Shown here in pieces: positions 8,486 through 17,213 of a stretch of DNA of 36,890 nt. How positions within the stretch are numbered: position 1 is the stretch's first letter; every line of letters starts with the position of its first letter. Location: assembly GCA_949288185.1 (NCBI GenBank), contig CASEIZ010000068.1, positions 1 to 36,890 on the forward strand, read 5' to 3'. A program made the translations under genes and the position numbers. The notes below the pieces were generated by a model. It had not been told where the DNA came from. It did no database searches and saw only the letters and a program-made list of their open reading frames with translations. The stretch is from an uncultured Eubacteriales bacterium (GTDB taxonomy: Bacteria > Bacillota > Clostridia > TANB77 > CAG-508).

Positions 8486-10504
8486 TTATTCAAATAAAGT
8501 TCTAATCATTTTGATTAAATAATGACTTCCTCCTTCAGTGTTATCTTGAATATTTTCTACCATACTAATGACTAATATGTCATTCTCTCCTTGGTCTGTT
8601 GTAAAACAATCAAACCATCCTAATGTTCCACTTTCATTATCTTCTTTATCTGTTTTTAATTCTGCTGTTCCTGTCTTTCCTGCAATAGTTACACCATTAA
8701 CTTTCATATCATTTGCTGAGCCACGTTCAACTACTTGAATTAAATCTTCTTTTATCGTATTTGCTGCCTCTTCTGAGAAAGCATCTTCTATTAAAATCTC
8801 TGGTGTTTTATCTTCTTTGTATTCAATGTATGGTTTTACCATATCTCCATTGTTATAGAAACCTGAATAAATAGATGCCATGTGAATTGGGTTGATTAAT
8901 AAGTTTCCTTGACCAAATCCAGTATCTGCCAATTTTCCTTCTGAATTGATTCCATCTTCATTTGCATATTGTGATGTTGCAAGTGATAATGGGAATTCTA
9001 ATTGCTGCTTAAATCCAATTTTGTCTAAGCTTTCTGTAAATTTACTTGTTCCCATTCTTAAAGCTGTTTGCGCAAAATAGATATTATCTGAATACATTAA
9101 TCCATTTAATAAATTCTTAGGTCCATTATATCCTGTTAATGTCGTTACTCTGTAATCTCCCCATGAAGAATCTTTTTGCCAGCTGGTTCCTGTATAACCA
9201 AAATCTTCATCTGCTGTAATACTTCCAGTGGTTAATCCTATCGCACCTGTAATTGCTTTAAAGGTTGAACCTGGGCAATACTTTTGTATAAATCTATTGT
9301 ATAAAGGTTTTGCTTCATCATTATTTAATGCATTCCATTGATCTGTTGTCATTCCTAAAGTAAAGTCATTTGAATCAAATGTTGGTGTGCTAACCAAAGC
9401 TAGTAATTCTCCTGTTGCTGGTTGCATCACAACAAATAGTCCTTTGTCATTTTGTAATTGATCATATAACTTTGTTTGTATATCACTATCGATTGTAAGG
9501 GTAATATCTTCTCCATCTTTTTGTTCTTGTTTTGCTAGGGTTTTTATCTCATTTCCATCTGCATCTTCTATATAGATTCTAACACCATCTGTTCCTCTTA
9601 ATCTATCTTCATAAGCTGATTCTAATCCAGATTTTCCAATTAAGCTTGTAGAACTATATCCTTTGTCTGCATATTTTTCTAGTTCTTCTGCATTAATCGC
9701 TTGCACATATCCGATTAAGTGTCCAGCTTCTTCTCCTAATGCATAAACTCTTCCTTCTGCATCATTTATCATAATTCCTGGAATTTGTAATAACTGTTCT
9801 TTTAGCTCTGTATCATCTTTTTCTACTTTTCTAATTGGTACAAATGTATCATCTTTTACATAGGATGCTGATAGATAATTGTTAATCGTTTCCACTGATA
9901 CACCAGTTAGTTCTGCTATTTTGCTAATACTTTCTTCTTTGGCTTCTCCTAATTTTCCTGGCACAATTCCCACTTGAGAAATGGTTCCATCATAAGCAAG
10001 TGGATTTCCATTTCTATCTAATATGCTTCCTCTTTTTCCACTTAAAGTTTCTACTCTTACTTTATAATCTCTTTGTAACTCAGGAAAAATTAAACTTGAT
10101 GACCATTCTAATTTATATATGTTCTCTTCTTTTACAAAATATGCTTCATTGTCAAAGCGAATATTCCCTGCTGAAGTTACCATCTCTTCACTATATGACA
10201 CTTTTTTCTTGTCATTTTCATTGGTTACTTCTTTTACTGTAATTTTAATATTACTACTGTCAATTCCTTCATATATATTTTCATTTCTTGTCACAAAATC
10301 TTCTTGACTAATACTTTCTTTTGATGAACTACTTAAATATGTATACATCTCGTCATATTTTTTGTCATTGATAGCTGAAAAATACGAATTTAAAACCTCT
10401 TCTGGTTTTTCTTTTGGCATGTTCATTATGATGATTCCTACAATAATTGCTACAACTAGTATGACTGCAATAATAATTCCAATAATTACTTTTTTATTTT
10501 TCAT
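8486..10504 (-). CDS. Class B penicillin-binding protein, MecA/PBP2a type
   Basis: This is a transpeptidase that crosslinks peptidoglycan outside the membrane. Residues 7-28 form the membrane anchor. An NTF2-like MecA N-terminal domain spans about 30-140, followed by the PBP dimerisation domain (about 150-310, with the KRGSILDRNG motif) and the transpeptidase domain (about 330-672). The three active-site motifs are clear: STFK with the nucleophile S413, SDN at 472-474 and KTG at 610-612. Their spacing is very close to that of Staphylococcus aureus PBP2a (S403, SDN 462-464, KSG 597-599). It lies downstream of a BlaI/M56 pair and a GLUG protein on the same strand, with its own extended -10 promoter in the 220-nt gap. 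Low beta-lactam affinity, as in PBP2a, is possible but cannot be judged from sequence alone. Confidence 0.93.
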   Translation of the reverse strand: MKNKKVIIGIIIAVILVVAIIVGIIIMNMPKEKPEEVLNSYFSAINDKKYDEMYTYLSSSSKESISQEDFVTRNENIYEGIDSSNIKITVKEVTNENDKKKVSYSEEMVTSAGNIRFDNEAYFVKEENIYKLEWSSSLIFPELQRDYKVRVETLSGKRGSILDRNGNPLAYDGTISQVGIVPGKLGEAKEESISKIAELTGVSVETINNYLSASYVKDDTFVPIRKVEKDDTELKEQLLQIPGIMINDAEGRVYALGEEAGHLIGYVQAINAEELEKYADKGYSSTSLIGKSGLESAYEDRLRGTDGVRIYIEDADGNEIKTLAKQEQKDGEDITLTIDSDIQTKLYDQLQNDKGLFVVMQPATGELLALVSTPTFDSNDFTLGMTTDQWNALNNDEAKPLYNRFIQKYCPGSTFKAITGAIGLTTGSITADEDFGYTGTSWQKDSSWGDYRVTTLTGYNGPKNLLNGLMYSDNIYFAQTALRMGTSKFTESLDKIGFKQQLEFPLSLATSQYANEDGINSEGKLADTGFGQGNLLINPIHMASIYSGFYNNGDMVKPYIEYKEDKTPEILIEDAFSEEAANTIKEDLIQVVERGSANDMKVNGVTIAGKTGTAELKTDKEDNESGTLGWFDCFTTDQGENDILVISMVENIQDNTEGGSHYLIKMIRTLFE

Positions 10505-10582
10505 CTTAATCCCTCCCCTTAGGATATCTTTTTATTGAAATAAGCCACATCTTGTTCCAATTCTTCTTCCCATTTTGACATT

Positions 10583-10591
10583 ATTATACCA
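10583..10591 (-). promoter_or_regulatory. Extended -10 promoter of the PBP gene
   Basis: On the minus strand the sequence reads TGGTATAAT, a perfect -10 box with a TGn extension. The -35 region is poor (CTGTAA or TTACTG at non-ideal spacing). It sits about 80 nt before the PBP start. No TACA-N2-TGTA BlaI site is seen here, so this promoter does not look directly BlaI-controlled. Confidence 0.5.
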
Positions 10592-10724
10592 CTTCTTTCA
10601 CTTTTTTACAGTAATTTTTTTAGTTTTATATATTTTTATTCTCTTTTTTTCTTTTTGTTGGTTGTGACACGCAAGATGTAAAAAATATTAACAATATAAT
10701 TATAACTGAACTGTAATTCTTTGT

Positions 10725-12449
10725 TTAATCATTTAATGTTTCCATTGCGTGTTCTTCATAATATGTTTCAAAATCATAACTATGCCCATATCCAGTTTTT
10801 GTATCAATCGTTGCTTTTGAAGATTTAGCACCAGCTAAAATCCCTTGATAGGTTGTTTTATTCGTATTGACAACAATCCCTCCACTAAAACTGCAACCTT
10901 CTATATTTCCTAATATGTGATTTCCAACAATTCCTCCAACATATAATATATCTTGTTCATATTGTGTAGATGTTTGAATTGTAAGGATATCTGTAGATGT
11001 ACAATTAAGAATGATTCCTTCTGCGCCATTTGGATCTCCATTTGTTCCTGCAATTCCTGCCACAATATGACATCCTGTTAACTGACCTTCATTTACACAA
11101 TTTTCTATTGTTGCATGATTATATATGGCAATTCCTGCAACCATGCCATTCTCAGAAGTGATGGTTCCATGATTTTGACAATTTATAATATGTCCTTGGT
11201 TATATGTTACCATTCCACTTCCTATATTACTTGCTGTAATGTTTCCTGTATTCATACAATTCGATAAAGTACCAACATATTCCATGCATATTCCATTTAC
11301 ATTATCTCCTACCAAATTTCCTGCATTTGTACAATTTTCTATGGTTCCACCTGCTCTATATACACTAATACCTCCCACTGTTCCAGACTTACAAGTAATA
11401 TTCACTCTATTGACACAATTCTTAATCGTTCCACCAAATAGATTTCCAACAATTCCGCCTACACAATTGTTAACTCCTTCAGAGGTTATCGTAACATTTC
11501 CACTAACTATACAATTTTCAATTGTTCCTTCATTTATCTGTGCAATAATACCTTCTGGATAATTTGTTTCTTTATCTGATGTTACATTTATATTTTCAAT
11601 ATTTAGATTTTTAATAGTTCCTTCATTGGTATAAAACATTGCAATTTTATTAATGTCTTCATTTGCTAGATTTTTCGTAATGTTTTTAATCGTATGTCCA
11701 TTTCCATCTAATTCTCCTGTAAATACGGTTGTTGTAAATTGCAAAGTATCTCCTGTAAAGTCTAAATCATTTTCTAGTTTATATTTTCCAGATGGGTTAT
11801 TCGCAATTCTTTTAAAATCATCAATTGTATAAATTCTTGTATATCCATCATTAACTTCTTCTTGACTTGCTATTTCCACATTAACATCATCTCTTGAAAA
11901 TCCCGTTTTTCCTAACATTTCTTCTAATTCTTCCATGGTATATCGTTTCTTAAATTGTGTGACATATTTAAATAATCTTGCACATCTGTTATCATCTAGC
12001 AATTTATATACAACAGGTCTAGGCATCGTTCCGTCATCCACACCTATATTGGCATATTTTTCTTTGTCATAATCTAAAATGATATAGTTTTTACCTGATG
12101 ACATAATTCTATCCATAGAATCCACGCTAAAAGCATCTCCTATCTCTATTAAACTATATGACATTCTATCTTCTGCTACTTCTAATAAATGGGCATAATC
12201 TTCATCATTTTTGTCAATCACATAAAAGTAGTCTTTCATTTTCGGTTTATAGATAATTCTATCTGGATTCTCTTTGTAATAGCTTAAATGTTCTTCTAAT
12301 TTTAAATATTCATTTCCATAATTAGCTTCATCTTGTTCTATGATTTTTCTTTGATAATCTCTATCTAATTTGATTAATATAGCAATTCCCACTAAGATGA
12401 TTAAGATGACAACTAATGGCATGATAATATATCTCTTTTTAAACTTCAT
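10725..12449 (-). CDS. Membrane-anchored GLUG-repeat surface protein
   Basis: This 574-residue protein starts with a basic N-terminus and one transmembrane anchor at about residues 9-27, and the rest is predicted to be extracellular. Residues 40-200 are a mixed, charged domain without a recognised motif. From about residue 205 the protein consists of repeating units with GGIVGxxxGGTIxNCxNxGxI-like patterns (GLUG/right-handed beta-helix repeats), rich in Asn, Gly and Cys. Such repeats occur in surface adhesins and in proteins binding carbohydrates or wall polymers. No LPXTG signal is present, so the N-terminal anchor holds it to the cell. It lies between the M56 protease and the PBP on the same strand. 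That position suggests a surface role under the same control, which is inference. Confidence 0.8.
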   Translation of the reverse strand: MKFKKRYIIMPLVVILIILVGIAILIKLDRDYQRKIIEQDEANYGNEYLKLEEHLSYYKENPDRIIYKPKMKDYFYVIDKNDEDYAHLLEVAEDRMSYSLIEIGDAFSVDSMDRIMSSGKNYIILDYDKEKYANIGVDDGTMPRPVVYKLLDDNRCARLFKYVTQFKKRYTMEELEEMLGKTGFSRDDVNVEIASQEEVNDGYTRIYTIDDFKRIANNPSGKYKLENDLDFTGDTLQFTTTVFTGELDGNGHTIKNITKNLANEDINKIAMFYTNEGTIKNLNIENINVTSDKETNYPEGIIAQINEGTIENCIVSGNVTITSEGVNNCVGGIVGNLFGGTIKNCVNRVNITCKSGTVGGISVYRAGGTIENCTNAGNLVGDNVNGICMEYVGTLSNCMNTGNITASNIGSGMVTYNQGHIINCQNHGTITSENGMVAGIAIYNHATIENCVNEGQLTGCHIVAGIAGTNGDPNGAEGIILNCTSTDILTIQTSTQYEQDILYVGGIVGNHILGNIEGCSFSGGIVVNTNKTTYQGILAGAKSSKATIDTKTGYGHSYDFETYYEEHAMETLND

Positions 12450-12459
12450 TTTTTTCTTT

Positions 12460-12480
12460 CATATAATAAAATATTATATG
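12460..12480. promoter_or_regulatory. Perfect dyad upstream of the GLUG gene
   Basis: CATATAATA and TATTATATG form 9-bp perfect arms around AAA, 11 nt before the GLUG start codon on the minus strand. The arms contain TATAAT-like words in both directions. It lies so close to the start that it may be an operator, a -10 region or an RNA hairpin in front of the ribosome site. Confidence 0.35.
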
Positions 12481-12558
12481 CCTTTCTAATTCATTATATT
12501 TTATTTTTCTTTTAAACTTTTATCTACTTTTCATCTAATAACTCTAGTTTTTTTGCTA

Positions 12559-14130
12559 TTATGATACTAAATCTTCTTCAAATGGAAAATTATCTGGATT
12601 ATATGTATACGTTCTTAGATCTACTCCATATTCTTTTTCCAATTCTTCTCTTTCATATGTTTTTTCATAAACAACATCTGAATCATAATCACTTTGATGA
12701 GCAATCACTTCTACAGCATGTAAATTGTCAATTAAACTTAATAATGTGACTGCATTTTTCTTAAATAATTCTTCTTTCTTTTCTAAAGGCAATTCTTTAA
12801 ATATTTCATATTCTCTATTCTTTTCTTCTACTATGTAATTGGTATAATAATGAATTTCTAAATAATATTGTTCTGGATTTTCTTCTTCGTTTCTTGTAAA
12901 AATAGATTGTGCATAATTTCCTAAACTGAGTTTTTGGACAAGATTTTTAACACTGTTAAAATCTCCTACATATTGTATTTTATATGGAATCATATCTTCA
13001 TAATCATATGCAAAATAGTTTTCTTCTACTTTTGCAATATTACCTATAAAAAAGATTCCTCCAATTATGACAATGAGTGTTAGTGATATCATGGTAATTC
13101 GAATTGGTTTTGCTTTAAACTTTGGAAAGAATTTTATCATATAAATTCTTCTTTCTGTGTCACTTTCTACCCCTGCTAAGTTCAGCACCTCTTGCTCATA
13201 ACTTTTATATAATCTGTCTTTTAAAGCATTAATAATTGTCATCGCATATTCTTTGTTTTCTTCTGGCTTCAAATGTTTTAATACATTGGCATCTGCTTTT
13301 AATTCCATATCTTGTCTTATTCTTTTAAACAAAACATATAGAAATGGATTAAACCAATAGATTGTTCTTAATAAATTTATTACAAAGTTTATAATTAAAT
13401 CTTTTCCTTGATAATGAGATAATTCATGCATCAATATATATTGGATTTCTTTATCTGTTTTTTCTTTTACATTATCTTCATCTAAAAATATTTTTGCATT
13501 TGCTATTCCATATATGGCAGGTGATAAAATCCCTTTTTTGTTAATTAATACCATATCCTTTTTTATATTTAATTCTTTTTTAGTCTCTTCAAAAATTCCT
13601 AAAATCCTTTTATTCGTCAATAAATCACTTACACTTAATCGATTCATCTTTCTTCTTAACCATAAATATCTTAATAACAGAATTCCAATAACACCTATCC
13701 AAAGACAAGGAATTACGATATCAAATACAATGTATTTTGCATAAGCTGTATAAAGATTTCCTCTTACTACTTTATATTCTTCAAATGTAGTATCTTGTCT
13801 TTGAATATATGCATTATATTCTGCTTGTCTTTCATCCACCTCTTGTTTAAAAGAGATTTCTTGTATTGGATTTAAACTCTTCATAAAAATATTGCTACTT
13901 TCATATATTCCATTGATATTCAATGGCACAATTAAAGAAAGTATAAAAATCCCCCACATGACTACTTTCCATTTTGGTGAAATCTTTTTATCAAATATTT
14001 CTTGAATTAAATATATGGTAAATCCAACAATGACTGCAAATATAGACATATATAGTATCATATAAAAGGTTTCTCTTATTTGGATTCTATCAATTACGAT
14101 ATTTGCATATGTAAATAATTTTTCTATCAT
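12559..14130 (-). CDS. M56 family membrane metalloprotease (BlaR1/MecR1-like)
   Basis: This is a predicted sensor protease paired with the BlaI repressor. Transmembrane segments lie at about 22-43, 55-70 and 135-155. The zinc protease domain has HELSH with ligands H235 and H239 and catalytic E236, plus downstream MELKADANVL (E276, D280), the third-ligand motif of the family. A further transmembrane segment is at about 345-368. In BlaR1 and MecR1 an extracellular penicillin-binding domain follows. Here the roughly 150-residue end instead reads IPYKIQYVGDFNSVKNLVQKL, which resembles DUF4825, and no SxxK/KTG motifs are present. The protein therefore probably senses a different signal, or cell-wall state indirectly. 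It lies 98 nt downstream of the repressor gene on the same transcript. Confidence 0.88.
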   Translation of the reverse strand: MIEKLFTYANIVIDRIQIRETFYMILYMSIFAVIVGFTIYLIQEIFDKKISPKWKVVMWGIFILSLIVPLNINGIYESSNIFMKSLNPIQEISFKQEVDERQAEYNAYIQRQDTTFEEYKVVRGNLYTAYAKYIVFDIVIPCLWIGVIGILLLRYLWLRRKMNRLSVSDLLTNKRILGIFEETKKELNIKKDMVLINKKGILSPAIYGIANAKIFLDEDNVKEKTDKEIQYILMHELSHYQGKDLIINFVINLLRTIYWFNPFLYVLFKRIRQDMELKADANVLKHLKPEENKEYAMTIINALKDRLYKSYEQEVLNLAGVESDTERRIYMIKFFPKFKAKPIRITMISLTLIVIIGGIFFIGNIAKVEENYFAYDYEDMIPYKIQYVGDFNSVKNLVQKLSLGNYAQSIFTRNEEENPEQYYLEIHYYTNYIVEEKNREYEIFKELPLEKKEELFKKNAVTLLSLIDNLHAVEVIAHQSDYDSDVVYEKTYEREELEKEYGVDLRTYTYNPDNFPFEEDLVS

Positions 14131-14228
14131 ATTACTTTATTCCCTTCAATATTTTATAGCAATTGAAACATAATGAATGCTTATTGTTATAGAGAAATCT
14201 CCATCCTTTCTTATAACACTGCAAACAC

Positions 14229-14600
14229 TTACTCATCTATGATATTTAATAGTTTTTCTATTTCTTCTTTCGTTATTTTTTTATCTTCTACAAAGTTTAG
14301 TAACATATTGTTGACATTTCCGTCATACATCTTCTCTAAAAAAGTTTCATTTGCACTTTTTAAATATTTCTTTTCTGAAATTAATGACTTATATTCGTTT
14401 TCTTTTTTGTTTTTTTCAACTGATTTGACTATGTTTTTATCTATTAATCTATACAATAATGTTTTAATCGTACTTTTATTCTTTGGTTCTTCTTTACTTA
14501 ATTCTTCAACAAGTGCATTTAGGGTTAAACTTTTCTTTTTCCATAATACTTTCATAATTTCTAATTCTGCATCTGTAATTTGATTCGTCATTTTCATCAT
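14229..14600 (-). CDS. BlaI/MecI-family transcriptional repressor
   Basis: This 123-residue winged-helix repressor begins ITDAELEIMKVLWKKKSLTL, the family's N-terminal DNA-binding helix region, and continues with STIKTLLYRLIDKNIV, the recognition-helix part. The C-terminal half is the dimerisation region that the paired M56 protease would cleave, directly or indirectly, on induction. Family members bind TACA-N2-TGTA palindromes, and two such sites lie over the promoter upstream of this gene, so autorepression is expected. The start is ATG 14600 behind AAGGAGG with 6-nt spacing. It is the first gene of the blaI - M56 unit and possibly of the GLUG and PBP genes as well. Confidence 0.93.
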   Translation of the reverse strand: MMKMTNQITDAELEIMKVLWKKKSLTLNALVEELSKEEPKNKSTIKTLLYRLIDKNIVKSVEKNKKENEYKSLISEKKYLKSANETFLEKMYDGNVNNMLLNFVEDKKITKEEIEKLLNIIDE

Positions 14601-14710
14601 TGTTTTCCTCCTTAAAAGTTTTTATTAAATTTATTTTAGATATATAAGAAATCTAACCTTGTTGTATATATAAAAATCTATATAAGTTCAAGGTAAAAGT
14701 CGATTATTCT

Positions 14711-14739
14711 TATATAACAAAAAAGATTACATTTGTAAA
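14711..14739 (-). promoter_or_regulatory. blaI promoter
   Basis: On the minus strand, TTTACA (14734-14739), a 17-nt spacer and TATATA (14711-14716) lie about 110 nt before the repressor start. The -35 box is inside the proximal TACA-N2-TGTA operator, so repressor binding would block RNA polymerase. A second possible box, TTGACA just upstream, has a TATAAT at the too-long distance of 22 nt. Confidence 0.6.
14728..14737. promoter_or_regulatory. BlaI/MecI operator (promoter-proximal)
   Basis: TACATTTGTA is an exact TACA-N2-TGTA site, the core recognised by BlaI and MecI. It overlaps the -35 box of the repressor promoter. A second site lies 24 bp away, and the two are arranged as mirror images within a larger dyad (GATTACA...TGTAATC). 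Confidence 0.8.
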
Positions 14740-14751
14740 CCAATTATAGTT

Positions 14752-14761
14752 TACATCTGTA
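14752..14761. promoter_or_regulatory. BlaI/MecI operator (distal)
   Basis: TACATCTGTA matches the BlaI/MecI core. It is centred 24 bp from the proximal site, about two helical turns, so two repressor dimers could bind on one face of the DNA as at known bla and mec operators. Confidence 0.8.
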
Positions 14762-14817
14762 ATCTGTATTTGTCAATCTATTTTGTTAATTTAATTTTTA
14801 TTATTTCTGTTTTACTA

Positions 14818-15702
14818 TTATTTATTCTTATTGATAAATGCAATAACTTGTTTAGCTAACTCTTCTTCTTTTCTTTCGTAACTATGATTTGCACCATCAA
14901 TATAATAAATATCTTTATTAGGATTCGTAATTGTATTATTTACAATGTCTACTAATTCTTCTGGCATTTGTACAATCATTTCATTTACATTTCCCCAACG
15001 CATAAATAATGGCACATCAATATTGTTTAGTTTTTTTAATTCTTTGTCTTCTCCAAAATTAGCAAAATTAATATCTTGATAATCTCTTGCATATCTTAAG
15101 AAGGTTTTTACACTAATTGGATGTATAAAAGCTTCTTGTGGCATCATTTCATTTCCTTGTCCATTTTTTTCTTTTTCTTCTGCATATTCTAAGTATTTAT
15201 CAAAATTATCTCTTAAATATATTTTTAATGTTCTTGGAATATCAATCAAAGAATTTAATATGATTCCTTTTATGCTATTTACCATATCATCTTGTTCATC
15301 TTTTAATTCGTTATATGTGTAAACAATTTTCGTACATCCTAAGCTATGTCCTTGTAAATAGATATTTTTATATCCCAATTCTTTTAATTTTATGATAGCT
15401 CCTGTAATATCTTCATATCCTTCTAATACATCCTCGAAACTGGTTCCACCTAACGTTTTTTCTCTTTTTCCTTCTGTATATCTTCTTGTATATTTTACCA
15501 ATTCACTTCCACGGTTGTTAAAGCAAAAATAGTCTATGTTATTTTCATTTGCCAATTTTGCCATCGTGGTTTCTCTTTTTTTCATGCAGTTACTCCCCAT
15601 TCCATGAATGGATAAGATAATATCTTCTGTTTTATTTTTACTTGTATATAATAATCCATCTAATTTGATTCCATCTGTTGCTAGAAAATAAATGACTTCC
15701 AT
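14818..15702 (-). CDS. Alpha/beta hydrolase (DUF1749-like)
   Basis: This 294-residue cytoplasmic hydrolase shows the alpha/beta fold signature. An early strand with SIHGMGSN forms the oxyanion region. The nucleophile elbow is GHSLG with its Ser near residue 120. A late GANHSY supplies the probable catalytic His, and an acidic residue after the FMRWGN strand is likely the third member. The overall layout resembles the DUF1749 group of esterases or lipases. No signal peptide is present. It follows thioredoxin by 96 nt on the same strand and may be the last gene of the trxB-trxA unit. The substrate is unknown. Confidence 0.8.
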   Translation of the reverse strand: MEVIYFLATDGIKLDGLLYTSKNKTEDIILSIHGMGSNCMKKRETTMAKLANENNIDYFCFNNRGSELVKYTRRYTEGKREKTLGGTSFEDVLEGYEDITGAIIKLKELGYKNIYLQGHSLGCTKIVYTYNELKDEQDDMVNSIKGIILNSLIDIPRTLKIYLRDNFDKYLEYAEEKEKNGQGNEMMPQEAFIHPISVKTFLRYARDYQDINFANFGEDKELKKLNNIDVPLFMRWGNVNEMIVQMPEELVDIVNNTITNPNKDIYYIDGANHSYERKEEELAKQVIAFINKNK

Positions 15703-15798
15703 TTTTATAATCCTTCCTTTCTTAAATCACATCCCTAGTTGGAAAAGAATTAACATTTGACATAGCCAAAATTGTAATTTTTTTCAACTACAACACCT

Positions 15799-16110
15799 CT
15801 ATTTCAATACTTCTAATATTTCTTGTTTATCTGTTACGCCTACAAATGTTTTAATTGGATTTCCTTTTTCAAATACCATAATGGTTGGTATACTCATCAC
15901 ATCATATTTTATGGCTAATTCTTGGTTACTATCTACATTGACTTTTCCTACTTTCACTGTTCCTTCTAATTCTTTTGCAATATCATCAATCACTGGTGAC
16001 ATCATTCTACATGGTCCACACCAATCTGCATAAAAATCTACTAAAACCTTTCCTTCTGATTTTAATACTTCCTCCTCAAAATTTTTTTCTTCAAATGTTA
16101 ACATACTCAT
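15799..16110 (-). CDS. trxA: Thioredoxin
   Basis: This is a 103-residue cytoplasmic disulfide reductase with the active site WCGPC (C31 and C34) in FYADWCGPCRMM and the cis-proline segment MSIPT further on. Its length is standard for TrxA. It starts at ATG 16110 behind AAGGAGG (8 nt). It lies 83 nt downstream of a thioredoxin reductase on the same strand, so reductase and substrate are co-expressed. It would pass electrons to ribonucleotide reductase, peroxiredoxins and other targets, as known for the family. Confidence 0.97.
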   Translation of the reverse strand: MSMLTFEEKNFEEEVLKSEGKVLVDFYADWCGPCRMMSPVIDDIAKELEGTVKVGKVNVDSNQELAIKYDVMSIPTIMVFEKGNPIKTFVGVTDKQEILEVLK

Positions 16111-16193
16111 ATCTTTTTCCTCCTTCTTATTTTTAATTTTGTTAGTGTATACAACAAAGCTATCTCCCTTATTTTGTTGCCCTTATGGCAAAA

Positions 16194-17063
16194 TTATACG
16201 TTTTCCTTTCTAATGTATTGAATTGCTTGTAATCCTGCTTTGGTTCCTTCATAAACTGACTTTGAAATCTGTAATAATCCTCCTACACAATCACCACATG
16301 CATAAATTCCAGGAATATTGGTTTCCATATTTTCATTTACCACAATTCTGTCTTTTTTAGTTATCACGCCTAACTTTTTGGCAAATTCATTTCCACCTGC
16401 TACTCCAAGCGCTACAAATATACCATCTGTTTTGGTTTTACTGTTGTCCTCAAATTCCACTTCTTCTACCTTTTTGTCTCCTCGTACTTCACGGATTTTT
16501 TGAGTCACAATTTTAACATTATCTGCTCTGACTTCAGGTGCTTCTTTTCCATCTGTTAATATGGTAATGCTGTTCACAATGTTAATCAATTCATTTGCTT
16601 CTGAGATAGCATATTTTCCATTTCCTAAAATAGACACATCTTTATTTCTATAAAAGAAACCATCACATACTGCACAATAGCTTACACCTTTTCCTTCAAA
16701 TTCTTTAATGCCTTTTATTTGGGGTGTATTCTTCTTGTTACCTGTTGCAAATATCACTGTTTTTGTTTTGTAGGTTTCTTTTTCTGTCATTACTATATAT
16801 TGCTTATTTTCACCTATTTGTATATTGGTAACTTCCTCTTTTTTTACATCAATTCCTAAATGTTTTGCTTGTTGTATTCCTGTTAGATACAAGTCTTTGC
16901 CTAATATTCCTTTTTCAAACCCATAATAATTTTCTATCCATTCTGTTTTTTCTAAGGCTGACTGGTCTTTATATAGGATTAATACTTTTAGGTTTGCTCG
17001 TTTTGTATATAAGCCAGCTGAAATACCTGCCGGTCCTGCTCCTATTATAATAACATCATACAT
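16194..17063 (-). CDS. Thioredoxin reductase-like flavoprotein
   Basis: This 289-residue flavoprotein regenerates reduced thioredoxin. The FAD dinucleotide fold is GAGPAG at 8-13, the redox pair is CAVCD (C130 and C133), and the C-terminal FAD motif is ACGDC. The second dinucleotide fold has GNGKYA near residue 147, but the strand after it reads ITILTDGKEAPEVRAD and lacks the HRRxxxR motif that binds the NADPH phosphate. Missing NADPH motifs and a short length are features of the ferredoxin-dependent, flavin-type thioredoxin reductases described in Clostridium, so ferredoxin may be the donor. It is the first gene of the trx operon, with a strong promoter 66 nt upstream. Confidence 0.88.
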   Translation of the reverse strand: MYDVIIIGAGPAGISAGLYTKRANLKVLILYKDQSALEKTEWIENYYGFEKGILGKDLYLTGIQQAKHLGIDVKKEEVTNIQIGENKQYIVMTEKETYKTKTVIFATGNKKNTPQIKGIKEFEGKGVSYCAVCDGFFYRNKDVSILGNGKYAISEANELINIVNSITILTDGKEAPEVRADNVKIVTQKIREVRGDKKVEEVEFEDNSKTKTDGIFVALGVAGGNEFAKKLGVITKKDRIVVNENMETNIPGIYACGDCVGGLLQISKSVYEGTKAGLQAIQYIRKENV

Positions 17064-17129
17064 AAATTTTAACCCTTTCTATGCATAGAAATCTTTAATT
17101 TCATTGTACATTCTTATCTTATATCACGG

Positions 17130-17158
17130 ATTATATCATTTAAGTTTCCAATGTGCAA
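17130..17158 (-). promoter_or_regulatory. Promoter of the thioredoxin operon
   Basis: On the minus strand, TTGCAC (17153-17158), a 17-nt spacer and a perfect TATAAT (17130-17135) with a TGn extension lie about 65 nt before the reductase gene. This is one of the best promoter matches in the window. Confidence 0.75.
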
Positions 17159-17167
17159 GACATGTAC

Positions 17168-17196
17168 TTTTCATTCCCATTTTTTTATGTTATACT
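17168..17196 (+). promoter_or_regulatory. Promoter of the YcxB-like gene
   Basis: TTTTCA (17168-17173), a 17-nt spacer and TATACT (17191-17196) with a TGn extension run opposite to the trx promoter. The RNA would start only about 10 nt before the start codon, leaving a very short leader. Confidence 0.55.
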
Positions 17197-17213
17197 AATA
17201 TTAGGTGATTTAA

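Noticed and set aside
14173..14583. 136-codon plus-strand frame opposite blaI
   Set aside because: It is the antisense shadow of the repressor gene and has no ribosome site.
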